A stretch of 29,417 nt of DNA from an uncultured Lachnospiraceae bacterium (GCA_910588535.1 CAJUOO010000040.1:1-29417), one strand, 5' to 3'. Positions 16,176 through 26,288 are shown, counted from the first letter of the stretch. Made by a program: numbers and translations. Notes: generated by a model from the letters alone, not told the origin.

Positions 16176-17531
16176 ATGAACGAGAATATCTATGATAAAT
16201 GGGACGAAATACTGAATACAATGAAGACGGAATACGAGATTTCGGATATCTCCTTTGAGACTTGGCTAAGGCCTCTTTCTGTTTATTCTGTTGAGAATAA
16301 CAAGGCTACCATTCTTGCAAAGGATAAGATGCATATGGATTACATTGAGAAAAAATATTCCAAGCAACTTATGGTAACAGTAGGTGAGATCACCGGTGCC
16401 TCATATTCTTTCCAATTTATCAGCGAGGACAGTATTAAGAAGGAAGAACCAAAGGCTCCCAAGGCTGATCCTGCCGCCCAAAAGAACCTTATTGATGCCA
16501 ACCTTAATCCCAGATATACCTTTGACACCTTTGTTGTCGGCAACAATAACCGTTTTGCGCACGCCGCATCACTAGCAGTTGCGGAATCGCCGGGGGAGAT
16601 CTACAACCCCTTATTTTTATATGGGGGCGTTGGTCTTGGAAAAACCCATTTAATGCATTCCATTGCTCATTTTATTTTGGATAAAAATCCAAGATCAAAG
16701 GTACTATATGTCACCTCTGAGAAATTTACAAACGAGATTATTGATGCAATCCAGCGAAAGGATAACATCTCAACCATAGAATTTAGGGAAAAATATAGAA
16801 ATGTCGACGTTCTGCTGATCGATGATATTCAATTTATCATTGGCAAGGAGGCGACACAGGAGGAATTTTTTCATACATTTAACGCACTGCATGAATCAAA
16901 AAAACAGATAATTATATCCTCCGACAAGCCCCCCAAAGACATCGAGACCTTGGAAGAGCGCCTGCGCTCTCGTTTTGAATGGGGACTTACCGTCGATATT
17001 CAGTCTCCTGATTATGAGACGCGAATCGCCATTCTTCGTAAAAAAGCAGAGCTGGAACGATACCCCATTAATATAGAAGTGATTGAATATATTGCTAATA
17101 ATATAAAGTCTAATATCCGTGAATTAGAAGGCGCATTGACTAAAATCTATGCTTTTTCTTCCCTTTCTAACGAAGAACTCACCGTAGCTCTGGCAGAGAA
17201 GGTATTAAAAGATTCTATATCGCCCAATGAGGCCAGACAGGTCACACCGGACTTAATTATCAGGCTAGTAGCAGAGCATTTTAACATCACTCCTGCTGAT
17301 ATTATCTCCCAGAAGAGGAATAAGGAGCTTGTTTATCCTCGCCAGATAGTGATGTATCTATGCCGAAATATGCTGGATATTCCGTTACAGCAGATAGGAG
17401 GATATCTGGGAAAACGTGATCATTCCACTGTGATCAGCGGTGTAAAAAAGATCACAGCGAATATGGAAAAGGACGAAAACACTAGAAATACCATTGAGGT
17501 TTTAAAGAAAAAGATCAACCCTAATTTATAA
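16176..17531 (+). CDS. dnaA: Chromosomal replication initiator protein DnaA
   Basis: 451 aa from the chosen start. Domain I spans about 1-80 (WDEILNTMKTEYEISDISFE). A short linker (about 85-110) joins it to the AAA+ domain with Walker A GGVGLGKTH (150-158) and Walker B LLIDDIQF (213-220). Domain IV (about 345-451) carries the DNA-binding signature IGGYLGKRDHSTVISGVKKI. It binds DnaA boxes on both sides of its own gene and opens oriC. The start at MNENIYDKW has a GGAG site 7 bases before; an upstream TTG in frame lacks one. The linker is short compared with E. coli DnaA. Confidence 0.97.
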   Translation: MNENIYDKWDEILNTMKTEYEISDISFETWLRPLSVYSVENNKATILAKDKMHMDYIEKKYSKQLMVTVGEITGASYSFQFISEDSIKKEEPKAPKADPAAQKNLIDANLNPRYTFDTFVVGNNNRFAHAASLAVAESPGEIYNPLFLYGGVGLGKTHLMHSIAHFILDKNPRSKVLYVTSEKFTNEIIDAIQRKDNISTIEFREKYRNVDVLLIDDIQFIIGKEATQEEFFHTFNALHESKKQIIISSDKPPKDIETLEERLRSRFEWGLTVDIQSPDYETRIAILRKKAELERYPINIEVIEYIANNIKSNIRELEGALTKIYAFSSLSNEELTVALAEKVLKDSISPNEARQVTPDLIIRLVAEHFNITPADIISQKRNKELVYPRQIVMYLCRNMLDIPLQQIGGYLGKRDHSTVISGVKKITANMEKDENTRNTIEVLKKKINPNL

Positions 17532-17775
17532 ACATTCCATTGTGTATAACCTGTGGCTTTTGTGTTTATAATTTCATATTCATTTTGAGGCTGTTGATAA
17601 GGCTTCACTTATCCTCATAGTTTGCGAGGGTTTTCTACATAGTTATAAAGACCGCTATCCAGCATGTCTAGTGGCTTTATAACAGTTATTAACAAATTCA
17701 CAGCCCCTATTACTAAGGCTACTAAATTGATCTCTTTCTATCTATATGGAAAGACAGAAAGGAGTTATTCACATT
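17532..17775. promoter_or_regulatory. dnaA-dnaN intergenic DnaA-box cluster
   Basis: One-mismatch or variant DnaA boxes occur at 17541 (TGTGTATAA), 17592 (TGTTGATAA), 17609 (TTATCCTCA), 17686 (TTATTAACA) and 17765 (TTATTCACA). With the upstream set this makes a bipartite origin like that of Bacillus. A TATAAT-like box at 17567 has no clear -35. Confidence 0.65.
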
Positions 17776-18882
17776 ATGAAATTAATCTGCACGAAATCAG
17801 AACTTTTCCGTGCTGTCAACACAGTATTAAAAGCAGTCCCTTCTAAGACAACCATGACCATACTTGAATGTATTTTGATCGACGCTTCAACAAACGATAT
17901 CAAGTTTACTGGAAATGATATGGAACTTGGTATAGAGACGATTGTAAAAGGTGAGATTGCCGAGAAAGGAGTGATTGCTCTAAATGCCAAAATATTTTCA
18001 GAAATTATCAGAAAACTTCCTGATAACGATGTTGTGATAGAGAGTGATGGTAATTATACGACAACGATCACCTGTGAAAAAGCAAGATTTAATATTGCAG
18101 GAAAGTCAGGAGATGATTTTACGAAGCTCCCTTATATCGAAAAAGAAGACTCTCTAAGCCTTTCACAATTTACCTTAAAAGAAGTGATACAACAAACAAT
18201 CTTTTCGATCAGTGATAATGACAGCAATAAATTAATGGCAGGAGAACTTTTTGAGGTAACGAATAATGAACTTAAAGTAGTTTCTTTGGACGGACATCGT
18301 ATTTCCATTCGAAAAATTCTTCTAAAAGAACCCTATGGTAATATTAAGGTAGTCGTTCCGGGAAAGACCCTCTCAGAGGTCAGCAAGATTTTATCAGGTG
18401 GAAATGAAGATGAGGTTAAGCTCTTTTTTACTGGAAATCATATATTATTTGAATTTAATGAGACAAAAGTGGTTTCACGTCTGATCGAGGGAGAGTATTT
18501 TAAGATCGATCAGATGCTTTCCTCTGATTACGAGACAAAACTTACTATTAATAAAAAAGAGTTCTTAAATTGTATTGATCGCGCGACTCTTCTGATAAGA
18601 GAGGGAGAAAAAAAGCCTATTATCATAACGATCAAAGATGGAGATATGGAATTAAAAATCCAGTCTGCCGTAGGTTCTATGAATGAGAACATCGATATTA
18701 CAAAAGAGGGAAAGGATCTGATGATCGGTTTTAATCCTAAGTTCTTGATTGACGCTCTGCGCGTGATCGAGGATGAAGAAATAACAATCTTCTTGGTGAA
18801 TCCAAAGGCTCCATGTTTTATTAAGGACAAGGAGGAGAGTTATATCTATCTGATTCTTCCAGTTAATTTTAGTGCTGCATAG
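17776..18882 (+). CDS. dnaN: DNA polymerase III beta subunit (sliding clamp)
   Basis: 368 aa from the chosen start. The dimeric ring clamp holds polymerase III on DNA. The N terminus MKLICTKSELFRAVNTVLKA and C terminus YLILPVNFSAA minus flanks are the family ends, and three clamp repeats fit the length. GNDMELGIETIV and the VSLDGHRISIRKI block are conserved. The chosen ATG follows AAAGGAG by 11 bases, a rather long gap. An earlier ATG (17746) lacks a ribosome site and adds 10 foreign residues. A DnaA-box-like TTATTCACA lies between the ribosome site and the ATG. Confidence 0.96.
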   Translation: MKLICTKSELFRAVNTVLKAVPSKTTMTILECILIDASTNDIKFTGNDMELGIETIVKGEIAEKGVIALNAKIFSEIIRKLPDNDVVIESDGNYTTTITCEKARFNIAGKSGDDFTKLPYIEKEDSLSLSQFTLKEVIQQTIFSISDNDSNKLMAGELFEVTNNELKVVSLDGHRISIRKILLKEPYGNIKVVVPGKTLSEVSKILSGGNEDEVKLFFTGNHILFEFNETKVVSRLIEGEYFKIDQMLSSDYETKLTINKKEFLNCIDRATLLIREGEKKPIIITIKDGDMELKIQSAVGSMNENIDITKEGKDLMIGFNPKFLIDALRVIEDEEITIFLVNPKAPCFIKDKEESYIYLILPVNFSAA

Positions 18883-18896
18883 CAGGGAGGAAAGAT

Positions 18897-19109
18897 ATGA
18901 AGACGGTGACAATAAAAAATGATTGTATTAAGCTTGGGCAGGCGATGAAGCTTGGAGGAATGGTAAGTTCTGGACTAGAGGCGAAGCTTGTCATTCAGGA
19001 TGGGAAAGTTAAGGTGAACGGGGAGACAGAGTATCAGCGCGGCAAAAAGTTGTATAATGGAGATGTTATATCCTTTAAGGGAGAAGTAATTAGAATTCAT
19101 GGTAATTGA
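18897..19109 (+). CDS. yaaA: S4-domain RNA-binding protein YaaA/RlbA
   Basis: 70 aa. A single S4 RNA-binding domain: LGQAMKLGGMVSSGLEAKL followed by IQDGKVKVNGETEYQRGKK. It is the standard small gene between dnaN and recF in Firmicutes. Its partner RNA is not known from sequence; ribosome-related roles are suspected in Bacillus. A GGGAGGA site precedes the ATG and its end overlaps recF by 11 bases. Confidence 0.93.
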   Translation: MKTVTIKNDCIKLGQAMKLGGMVSSGLEAKLVIQDGKVKVNGETEYQRGKKLYNGDVISFKGEVIRIHGN

Positions 19110-20184
19110 GTCGATAGAGCTGGAGAATTTTAGGAATTATCAGAAGCTCCATATGGAATTTGACAAAAGAACAAATATACTGTACGGGGATAATGCACAG
19201 GGAAAGACCAATATTCTGGAGGCGGTATATGTATCCGGCACAAGCAAATCTCAAAAAAGCAGTAAGGACAGGGAGATGATTCGTTTTGGTATGGAGGAAA
19301 GTCATATCAAAACGATTCTTCTTAAGAAAGATATTCCATATCGCATTGATATGCATCTAAAAAAGAATCGTCCGAAAGGAATTGCTGTCAATGGAATACC
19401 GATCAAAAAAGCGAGTGAGTTATTTGGTATTGTGAATTTAGTGGCCTTTTCACCGGAGGATCTAAATATTATTAAGCATGGACCGCAGGAAAGAAGAAGA
19501 TTTCTTGATTTAGAGCTGTGTCAATTGGATAGACTATATGTATATCATCTGGTAAATTATAACAAAGCCCTCAATCAGAGAAATCAGCTTCTAAAAGATC
19601 TCTCATCTCGTCAGGATCTGATGGATACTTTGGATATATGGGATATGCAGCTTGCGGAATATGGAAGTAAATTAATTATGAGAAGAGAAGAATTTCTCAC
19701 CTCCTTGGATGAGCTTGTAGTGACCTTTCATGGAAGATTAAGCGGGGAGAAGGAGGAGCTACACATTCGCTATGAGCCAAGTTGTCGATCAGAGGAGATA
19801 TTAACTCAGCTTGGAAAGAACAGGGAGAGGGATTGTAAGCTCAAGACAACGAATGTAGGTCCTCATAGGGATGATATTAGTTTTTACATAGGAGAAATTG
19901 ATCTGAGAAAATACGGCTCACAAGGACAGCAGCGCACAGCAGCTCTGGCGCTTAAGCTTGCGGAGATAGAAATTGTAAAAAAGCTTACTAAGGATACTCC
20001 TGTGCTTCTTCTGGATGATGTTTTATCAGAGCTGGACAGTAAAAGACAGAATCATCTGCTTAATCATATCCATGAGATACAGACGATCATCACTTGTACA
20101 GGTCTTGATGAATTTATAGAGAACAGATTTGAAATCAACAGGGTATATCACATAATGAATGGAACAGTAGGAGGCAGAGAATGA
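19099..20184 (+). CDS. recF: DNA replication and repair protein RecF
   Basis: 361 aa. RecF is an SMC-like ATPase that loads RecA on gapped DNA with RecO and RecR. It starts IESIELENFRNYQKL, has Walker A GDNAQGKTN (about 30-38), the signature SQGQQRTAALALKLAE, and Walker B PVLLLDDVLSELD near the C terminus. Overlaps at both ends (yaaA by 11 bases, gyrB as ATGA) show tight operon coupling. Confidence 0.96.
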   Translation: MVIESIELENFRNYQKLHMEFDKRTNILYGDNAQGKTNILEAVYVSGTSKSQKSSKDREMIRFGMEESHIKTILLKKDIPYRIDMHLKKNRPKGIAVNGIPIKKASELFGIVNLVAFSPEDLNIIKHGPQERRRFLDLELCQLDRLYVYHLVNYNKALNQRNQLLKDLSSRQDLMDTLDIWDMQLAEYGSKLIMRREEFLTSLDELVVTFHGRLSGEKEELHIRYEPSCRSEEILTQLGKNRERDCKLKTTNVGPHRDDISFYIGEIDLRKYGSQGQQRTAALALKLAEIEIVKKLTKDTPVLLLDDVLSELDSKRQNHLLNHIHEIQTIITCTGLDEFIENRFEINRVYHIMNGTVGGRE

Positions 20185-22097
20185 GCTCAGAATATGATGC
20201 AAGTCAGATACAGATTCTGGAAGGGCTGGAGGCTGTGAGGAAAAGACCGGGTATGTACATCGGCAGTACCTCAGAGAAAGGCCTGCACCATCTGGTATAC
20301 GAGATAGTGGATAATGCGGTGGATGAGGCTCTGGCAGGCTTTTGTAGCGTGATCGATGTGACAGTGAACAAGGATAACTCTATCACAGTGATTGATAATG
20401 GAAGAGGGGTGCCTGTGGGGATTCATCCCAAAGCAGGAATCTCCACGATAGAGGTGGTATATACCATATTGCATGCCGGTGGAAAGTTTGGCGGCGGAGG
20501 ATATAAGGTATCAGGCGGCTTGCATGGGGTAGGGGCGTCGGTTGTCAACGCCCTGTCCGAGTGGATGGAGGTCACGGTATATCAAGATGGAAAAATATAT
20601 ATGCAGCGCTACGAGAGAGGAAATGTAATGTATCCGGTAAAGATTATCGGTGAATGTCCTTTGGAGCAGACAGGTACCACAGTAGCATTTATGCCGGACA
20701 GCGAGATTTTTGAAGAGACAGTATTCCAGTTTGATCTATTAAAGACGAGACTTCGTGAGACTGCATTTTTAACCAGAAATCTAAAGATTATTCTTCGCGA
20801 TGATAGAGAAGAACCTCAGGTGGTGCGCGAATTTCATTATGAGGGTGGTATCAGGGAGTTTGTGACTTACTTAAATAAAACAAAGGATGCATTGTATAAT
20901 AATGTGATCTATTGTGAAGGAACAAAGAATAATGTTTATGTAGAGGTTGCCATGCAACACAATGATTCCTATGTGGAGAACTGCTATGGCTTTGTAAATA
21001 ATATAATTACTCCTGAGGGCGGAACACATTTGATCGGATTTCGCAATGCACTGACGAAAACATTTAATGAGTATGCACGCAGCAACAAGTTGTTAAAAGA
21101 GAGTGAGTCCAGCTTGTCGGGAGAGGATATCAGAGAAGGTCTGACAACGATCATTAGCGTAAAGATAGAAGAGCCACAATTTGAAGGCCAGACAAAGCAA
21201 AAATTGGGTAATAGTGAGGCGAGAGGAGCAGTGGAAAGCATTGTCTCAGAGCAGCTTACCTATTTTCTGGAGCAGAATCCAAATGTGGCGCGAGTTATCT
21301 GTGAGAAGTCTATTCTTGCACAGAGGGCGAGAGATGCCGCGAGAAAGGCGAGGGAGCTTACAAGAAGAAAGTCTGCATTGGATTCCACCAGTCTTCCCGG
21401 AAAACTTGCAGATTGCTCAGATAAAAACCCAGAGAATTGTGAGATCTATATTGTGGAGGGAGATTCCGCTGGAGGTTCTGCCAAAAATGCTCGTTCAAAA
21501 AATACACAGGCGATTCTTCCGCTTCGCGGAAAGATTCTTAATGTGGAGAAGGCAAGACTTGACAGAGTGCTTGGCAACGAAGAGATCAAGGCGATGATCA
21601 CGGCCTTTGGCACAGGAATATATGAAGATTTTGATATAAGCAAGCTGCGCTATCACAAGATTATTATTATGACGGATGCAGATGTAGATGGTGCACATAT
21701 CAGTACATTGTTATTAACCTTTATCTATCGTTTTATGCCGGAGTTAATTAAGGATGGATATGTCTATCTGGCACAGCCACCACTCTATAAGCTTGAGCGT
21801 AACAAAAAGATATGGTATGCCTACAGTGATGATGAACTGAATGAGATTCTAAATGAGGTAGGGCGAGATAACACAAATAAAATCCAGCGTTATAAAGGAC
21901 TGGGAGAGATGGATGCAGAGCAGCTTTGGGATACTACCATGGATCCAGAAAAGAGAGTTCTTCTGCGCGTGACGATGGATGAGGAAAATTCCTCTGAGCT
22001 TGATATTACCTTTACCACACTTATGGGTGATAAAGTAGAGCCGAGACGTGAATTTATTGAGGCAAATGCAAAGTTTGTACAGAATCTGGATATATAA
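20181..22097 (+). CDS. gyrB: DNA gyrase subunit B
   Basis: 638 aa, the short Firmicutes form. The GHKL ATPase domain carries VDNAVDEALAGF, the NGRGVPVG box and GGLHGVGASVVNALS. The TOPRIM domain has EGDSAGGSAK and the metal-binding DADVDGAH. The C-terminal tail includes KGLGEMDAEQLWDTTMDP, which contacts GyrA. It has an AGGAGG site and overlaps recF by ATGA. Target of aminocoumarins. Confidence 0.98.
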   Translation: MSSEYDASQIQILEGLEAVRKRPGMYIGSTSEKGLHHLVYEIVDNAVDEALAGFCSVIDVTVNKDNSITVIDNGRGVPVGIHPKAGISTIEVVYTILHAGGKFGGGGYKVSGGLHGVGASVVNALSEWMEVTVYQDGKIYMQRYERGNVMYPVKIIGECPLEQTGTTVAFMPDSEIFEETVFQFDLLKTRLRETAFLTRNLKIILRDDREEPQVVREFHYEGGIREFVTYLNKTKDALYNNVIYCEGTKNNVYVEVAMQHNDSYVENCYGFVNNIITPEGGTHLIGFRNALTKTFNEYARSNKLLKESESSLSGEDIREGLTTIISVKIEEPQFEGQTKQKLGNSEARGAVESIVSEQLTYFLEQNPNVARVICEKSILAQRARDAARKARELTRRKSALDSTSLPGKLADCSDKNPENCEIYIVEGDSAGGSAKNARSKNTQAILPLRGKILNVEKARLDRVLGNEEIKAMITAFGTGIYEDFDISKLRYHKIIIMTDADVDGAHISTLLLTFIYRFMPELIKDGYVYLAQPPLYKLERNKKIWYAYSDDELNEILNEVGRDNTNKIQRYKGLGEMDAEQLWDTTMDPEKRVLLRVTMDEENSSELDITFTTLMGDKVEPRREFIEANAKFVQNLDI

Positions 22098-22159
22098 CAT
22101 TGAGAATATAAGACAAAGCTTTGCATAAAACCTTATATGGGAAGGGAATGGAAAATAGG

Positions 22160-24643
22160 ATGGATGAAAATATCTTTGATAAAATACATGAGGTTGATCT
22201 GAAAAAGACGATGGAAAGCTCTTACATTGATTATGCCATGAGTGTTATCGCAGCGCGCGCGCTACCTGATGTAAGAGATGGACTGAAGCCGGTTCAGCGC
22301 CGTGTCTTGTATTCTATGATAGAACTTAACAATGGTCCAGATAAGCCTCACCGCAAGTCTGCGCGTATCGTCGGAGATACCATGGGAAAATATCATCCCC
22401 ACGGAGACAGCTCAATATATGGAACACTTGTAAATATGGCACAGGAATGGTCTATGAGATATCCTCTGGTTGACGGGCATGGAAATTTTGGCTCGATCGA
22501 CGGGGACGGCGCGGCTGCCATGCGTTATACAGAAGCGCGGTTAAGCAAGATATCTATGGAGATGTTGGCTGACATTAACAAAGATACTGTCGATTTTGTT
22601 CCAAACTTTGATGATACAGAGAAGGAGCCTGCAGTTCTACCGGCAAGATTTCCTAATCTCTTGGTAAATGGAACAACTGGAATTGCCGTTGGTATGGCAA
22701 CCAATATCCCATCTCACAATTTGAGGGAGGTTATTGGTGGAGTTGTAAAGATTATAGATAACAGGGTACTTTTTGATCGTGATACAGAGATTGAGGAAGT
22801 ACTTGAGATTATAAAGGGACCGGATTTTCCAACTGGGGCGATGATTCTAGGAACGAGAGGGATAGAAGAGTCATATCGAACGGGAAGAGGAAAGATCAAG
22901 GTGCGAGCCATCACAAATATCGAGCCAATGCAGAATGGAAAGAATCGCATTGTGGTGACAGAGATACCTTATGGAGTGAACAAGGCAAAGCTGATCGAGA
23001 AGATCGCGGAGCTTGTAAAAGACAAGCGCATTGATGGGATCACAGATCTTCGTGATGAGTCGGACAGAAATGGAATGAGAATCTGTGTGGAGCTGCGCCG
23101 TGATGTCAATGCGAATGTCATTCTGAATCAGCTTTATAAGCATACGCAGCTTCAGGATACATTTGGTGTAATTATGCTGTCTCTTGTTAATGGGGAGCCA
23201 AAGGTTCTGAATCTTTTGGATATGCTGACTTATTATCTAAAACATCAGGAAGAGGTTGTCACCAGAAGAACACGCTATGAGCTTAATAAGGCAGAGGAAC
23301 GTGCAGAGATCTTGGAAGGACTGCTGATAGCCCTTGACCACATCGATGAAGTGATACAGATTGTGCGAAGCTCAAAGGCTGTCGGTGAGGCGAAAACTCG
23401 TCTGATCGAAAGATTTGGTTTGTCAGACACACAGGCACAGGCAATTGTAGATATGAGAATCCGCTCTCTGACTGGTCTGGAGAGAGAGAAGCTTTTACAG
23501 GAGTATAAAGAGCTTCAGGAGAGGATTGCGGAGTTGAAGGCGATACTTTCAGATGAGAAAAAGTTGCTTGGTGTGATACGCGAGGAAATCATGTTGATCA
23601 GTGATAAATATGGAGATGACAGAAGAACCTCTATCGGATATGATGAATTTGATATTTCCATGGAGGATATGATTCCTAATGAGGATACAGTTATCACCAT
23701 GACCAATCTGGGATATATCAAGAGAATGACAATTGATAACTTTAAGAGCCAGAATCGCGGCGGTAAAGGCATTAAGGGTATGCAGACTATCGAGGAGGAT
23801 TATATTGAGGATCTTCTGATGACAAAGACGCATAATTATCTGATGTTTTTTACAAATAGAGGAAAAGTGTATCGAATGAAGGCATATGAGATACCAGATG
23901 CCGGAAGAACTGCGCGCGGCACGGCGATTATCAATCTACTTCAGCTTACTGCTGGGGAAAAGATCACAGCGATCATCTCGATCAAAGAATATAACGAAGA
24001 TAATTACTTATTTATGGCGACGAAAAAAGGTCTTGTGAAGAAGACCTCTGTCACAGAATTTGCAAATATAAGAAAGACTGGGCTTCAGACGATCAATCTA
24101 AAGGATGATGATGAATTGATCGAAGTAAAATTTACAGATAACCATATGGATATTCTTCTTGTGACTAAGCTTGGGAAATGTATTCGTTTTAAAGAAAGTG
24201 ATGTCAGAGCTACCGGGAGAAGTTCTATGGGTGTAATTGGCATGAATCTGGACGATGGAGATGAGATAGTTGGCATGCAGCTTCACGCACAGGGAGAGGC
24301 TCTTCTGATCGTGTCAGAAAATGGATTAGGAAAACGTACAAGAATGGAAGAATTTGCGGTGCAGCAGCGTGGAGGAAAAGGCGTAAAATGCTACAAGATC
24401 AATGAACGATCAGGAAGTGTAGTCGGAGCAAAAGCAGTAAATTCTGATCAGGAAATTATGATTATCACGACAGGAGGAATTATCATCCGTATACCAGTGG
24501 AGGGAATTTCCATATTAGGGCGTATTACATCTGGTGTAAAGCTGATTAATATGGAGGAGGATATCTCTGTAGCAAGTATTGCCAAGGTGAGGGAGAGCAA
24601 AGAAAAAGTAGAAGAAGAGGAAACTAAGATAGAAACAAACTAA
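22160..24643 (+). CDS. gyrA: DNA gyrase subunit A
   Basis: 827 aa from the chosen start. The breakage-reunion domain carries catalytic Y123 in AAMRYTEARLSK, one residue off E. coli numbering, which supports this start. The quinolone region reads HPHGDSSIYGTLVNMAQ: Ser at the E. coli 83 position and Gly (G88) at the 87 position. The C-terminal wrapping domain has a GyrA-box-like SQNRGGKGIKG and six-blade repeats, and ends in an acidic tail (EEEETKIETN). An in-frame ATG at 22148 lies only one base after GGGAAGGG, so 22160 is preferred, but the choice is open. Gap to gyrB is 62 bases. Confidence 0.97.
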   Translation: MDENIFDKIHEVDLKKTMESSYIDYAMSVIAARALPDVRDGLKPVQRRVLYSMIELNNGPDKPHRKSARIVGDTMGKYHPHGDSSIYGTLVNMAQEWSMRYPLVDGHGNFGSIDGDGAAAMRYTEARLSKISMEMLADINKDTVDFVPNFDDTEKEPAVLPARFPNLLVNGTTGIAVGMATNIPSHNLREVIGGVVKIIDNRVLFDRDTEIEEVLEIIKGPDFPTGAMILGTRGIEESYRTGRGKIKVRAITNIEPMQNGKNRIVVTEIPYGVNKAKLIEKIAELVKDKRIDGITDLRDESDRNGMRICVELRRDVNANVILNQLYKHTQLQDTFGVIMLSLVNGEPKVLNLLDMLTYYLKHQEEVVTRRTRYELNKAEERAEILEGLLIALDHIDEVIQIVRSSKAVGEAKTRLIERFGLSDTQAQAIVDMRIRSLTGLEREKLLQEYKELQERIAELKAILSDEKKLLGVIREEIMLISDKYGDDRRTSIGYDEFDISMEDMIPNEDTVITMTNLGYIKRMTIDNFKSQNRGGKGIKGMQTIEEDYIEDLLMTKTHNYLMFFTNRGKVYRMKAYEIPDAGRTARGTAIINLLQLTAGEKITAIISIKEYNEDNYLFMATKKGLVKKTSVTEFANIRKTGLQTINLKDDDELIEVKFTDNHMDILLVTKLGKCIRFKESDVRATGRSSMGVIGMNLDDGDEIVGMQLHAQGEALLIVSENGLGKRTRMEEFAVQQRGGKGVKCYKINERSGSVVGAKAVNSDQEIMIITTGGIIIRIPVEGISILGRITSGVKLINMEEDISVASIAKVRESKEKVEEEETKIETN

Positions 24644-24668
24644 TACAAGAATAAAATTGTTATTGTAT

Positions 24669-24714
24669 AAAAAGGTTCGCAAAGAGTATGATAATTATCT
24701 TTGTGAACCTTTTT
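24669..24714. terminator. Bidirectional terminator between gyrA and the ABC permease gene
   Basis: AAAAAGGTTCGCAAAGA (24669-24685) pairs with TCTTTGTGAACCTTTTT (24698-24714), a stem of 16-17 pairs with one mismatch and a 12-base loop. A-run on one side and T-run on the other let it stop both converging transcripts. Confidence 0.9.
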
Positions 24715-24783
24715 GATTACAGCTATTTCATTATGATGGTACACAGATAGTGCGGTGAGTAATTTTCTCTATTTGATAATTAT

Positions 24784-25596
24784 TTAGTCTAGGTTTAATT
24801 TTTTGGTAAGTATAATTTTTGTTGCAAAGAAAAAGAAAACAGCTAGTGCAATGTTTAGTGCAAGTGCGATCAACCCAAATGTATTAAGGTATTCAAAAAT
24901 ATTTTCTGTTATTTCTGATTCATCGATAAGATAGTAGGATTCTAAGTTTAATGCGTTTGTGAATATAAATAAAAAACCTATAATATTCTGAATCACAAAG
25001 TTAATTGCAAAATATGCTCCAATGGAAGCTAGTATGCGATGTTTTCCAACTAATTGCCCGATGGATAGAGCAAAATAGTATTGTAAAATATTGTAAAGTG
25101 TTCCAACAATAAGAATACATAAATAAATGAGTACAAATACAGTGAACTGTGATTGAAAATAGGTAGATACTTCTCTGATAAGATCAAAAATTTGAGAAAG
25201 TGTATCCTCAAAACCATGTCCACTGACCAGAATAAGGATAGAGATAAAAAAGGTAATGGTACTTAGTACCATCCATACAAAGGATGTTATCATTTTTACA
25301 ATAATGTGCTCTTCTATCGTGACAGGAAGTGTAAACATAAGATATCCTTCATCACACATTAGATTTTTATAAAAACGATATACCACCAGCACACTGGTAA
25401 TAATAAAAATTGCAGCACACATAATTACATAAAAAATCATAAATATATTTTGAAAATAGGAGAAAAATCTGTTGCTTGGAACAGAGATTTCAAGAAACAG
25501 CTTATTAAATAAAGTGATAAGAAAGAAAACAGAATATATTATTATAAAATGTCTTCCTGTAGCCTTAAATTCGTGTTTAAATAATTTTCCTAACAT
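24784..25596 (-). CDS. ABC transporter permease
   Basis: 270 aa with six predicted membrane segments, the first at about 17-32 (FIIIYSVFFLITLFNKL) and the last near 240-262. It resembles ABC-2 type permeases found beside YtrA-type regulators. It pairs with the ATPase gene whose stop overlaps its ATG by 7 bases, with GGGAGGT as ribosome site. Such systems often export peptide antibiotics or respond to cell-envelope stress, but no substrate can be read here. A conserved motif assigning it to a named family was not recognised. Confidence 0.85.
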   Translation of the reverse strand: MLGKLFKHEFKATGRHFIIIYSVFFLITLFNKLFLEISVPSNRFFSYFQNIFMIFYVIMCAAIFIITSVLVVYRFYKNLMCDEGYLMFTLPVTIEEHIIVKMITSFVWMVLSTITFFISILILVSGHGFEDTLSQIFDLIREVSTYFQSQFTVFVLIYLCILIVGTLYNILQYYFALSIGQLVGKHRILASIGAYFAINFVIQNIIGFLFIFTNALNLESYYLIDESEITENIFEYLNTFGLIALALNIALAVFFFFATKIILTKKLNLD

Positions 25597-26288
25597 CTGA
25601 ATACCTCCCTAAATAATGCATCCACAGATTTTCCTTCCTGAGAACGAATATCATCTACAGAAGAAGTTTTCACGATCGTTCCATTCTGGATAAATATGAT
25701 ATCATCTAAAATTTGCTCTATATCAGAGATAAGATGTGTAGAGATTATAATTGTTCCGTCAGGATTATAATTACTTATAATAGTATTTAATATATAATCT
25801 CTCGCCGCAGGATCAACGCCTCCGATTGGTTCATCCAGAAGATATAGATCTGCTTGTCGGCTCATAACGAGAATAAGCTGAACTTTTTCTTTTGTACCCT
25901 TGGACATTGTTTTCAGACGATCCTTTGCGTTGATGTTGAGCCGTTTTAACATCTCATATGCTTTGTTTTTATCAAAGTTTTCATAAAAATCTGCAAAGAA
26001 ATCAATAATGTCACAGACCTTCATCCATCCATTTAGATAGGTTCTCTCAGGAAGATAGGAAACAATTTTCTTAGTTTCAGGTCCTACTGGCATATTGTTA
26101 ATGAGTAGTTCTCCATTTGTGGGAGTGAGTAGTCCGTTGCAAAGCTTAATCAATGTGCTTTTTCCACTTCCATTTGGTCCGAGGAGACCGACAATTCTTC
26201 CTTTTTCTACAGAAAGATCAATGCCGGACAGGGCTTCCTTATATCCATATTTTTTTGTAAGATTTTTACATTCTAATATAAAATTCAT
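25590..26288 (-). CDS. ABC transporter ATP-binding protein
   Basis: 232 aa. Walker A is GLLGPNGSGKSTLIKL (about 34-49), Walker B LYLLDEPIGGVDP, and the H-loop ISTHLISDIE. The signature is the degenerate MSKGTKEK instead of LSGGQ, usual in the YtrB/BcrA-like group linked to GntR regulators. It overlaps the regulator gene as ATGA, with an AAAGGAG site inside that gene. Forms an exporter or envelope-stress transporter with the permease encoded next. Confidence 0.92.
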   Translation of the reverse strand: MNFILECKNLTKKYGYKEALSGIDLSVEKGRIVGLLGPNGSGKSTLIKLCNGLLTPTNGELLINNMPVGPETKKIVSYLPERTYLNGWMKVCDIIDFFADFYENFDKNKAYEMLKRLNINAKDRLKTMSKGTKEKVQLILVMSRQADLYLLDEPIGGVDPAARDYILNTIISNYNPDGTIIISTHLISDIEQILDDIIFIQNGTIVKTSSVDDIRSQEGKSVDALFREVFRC

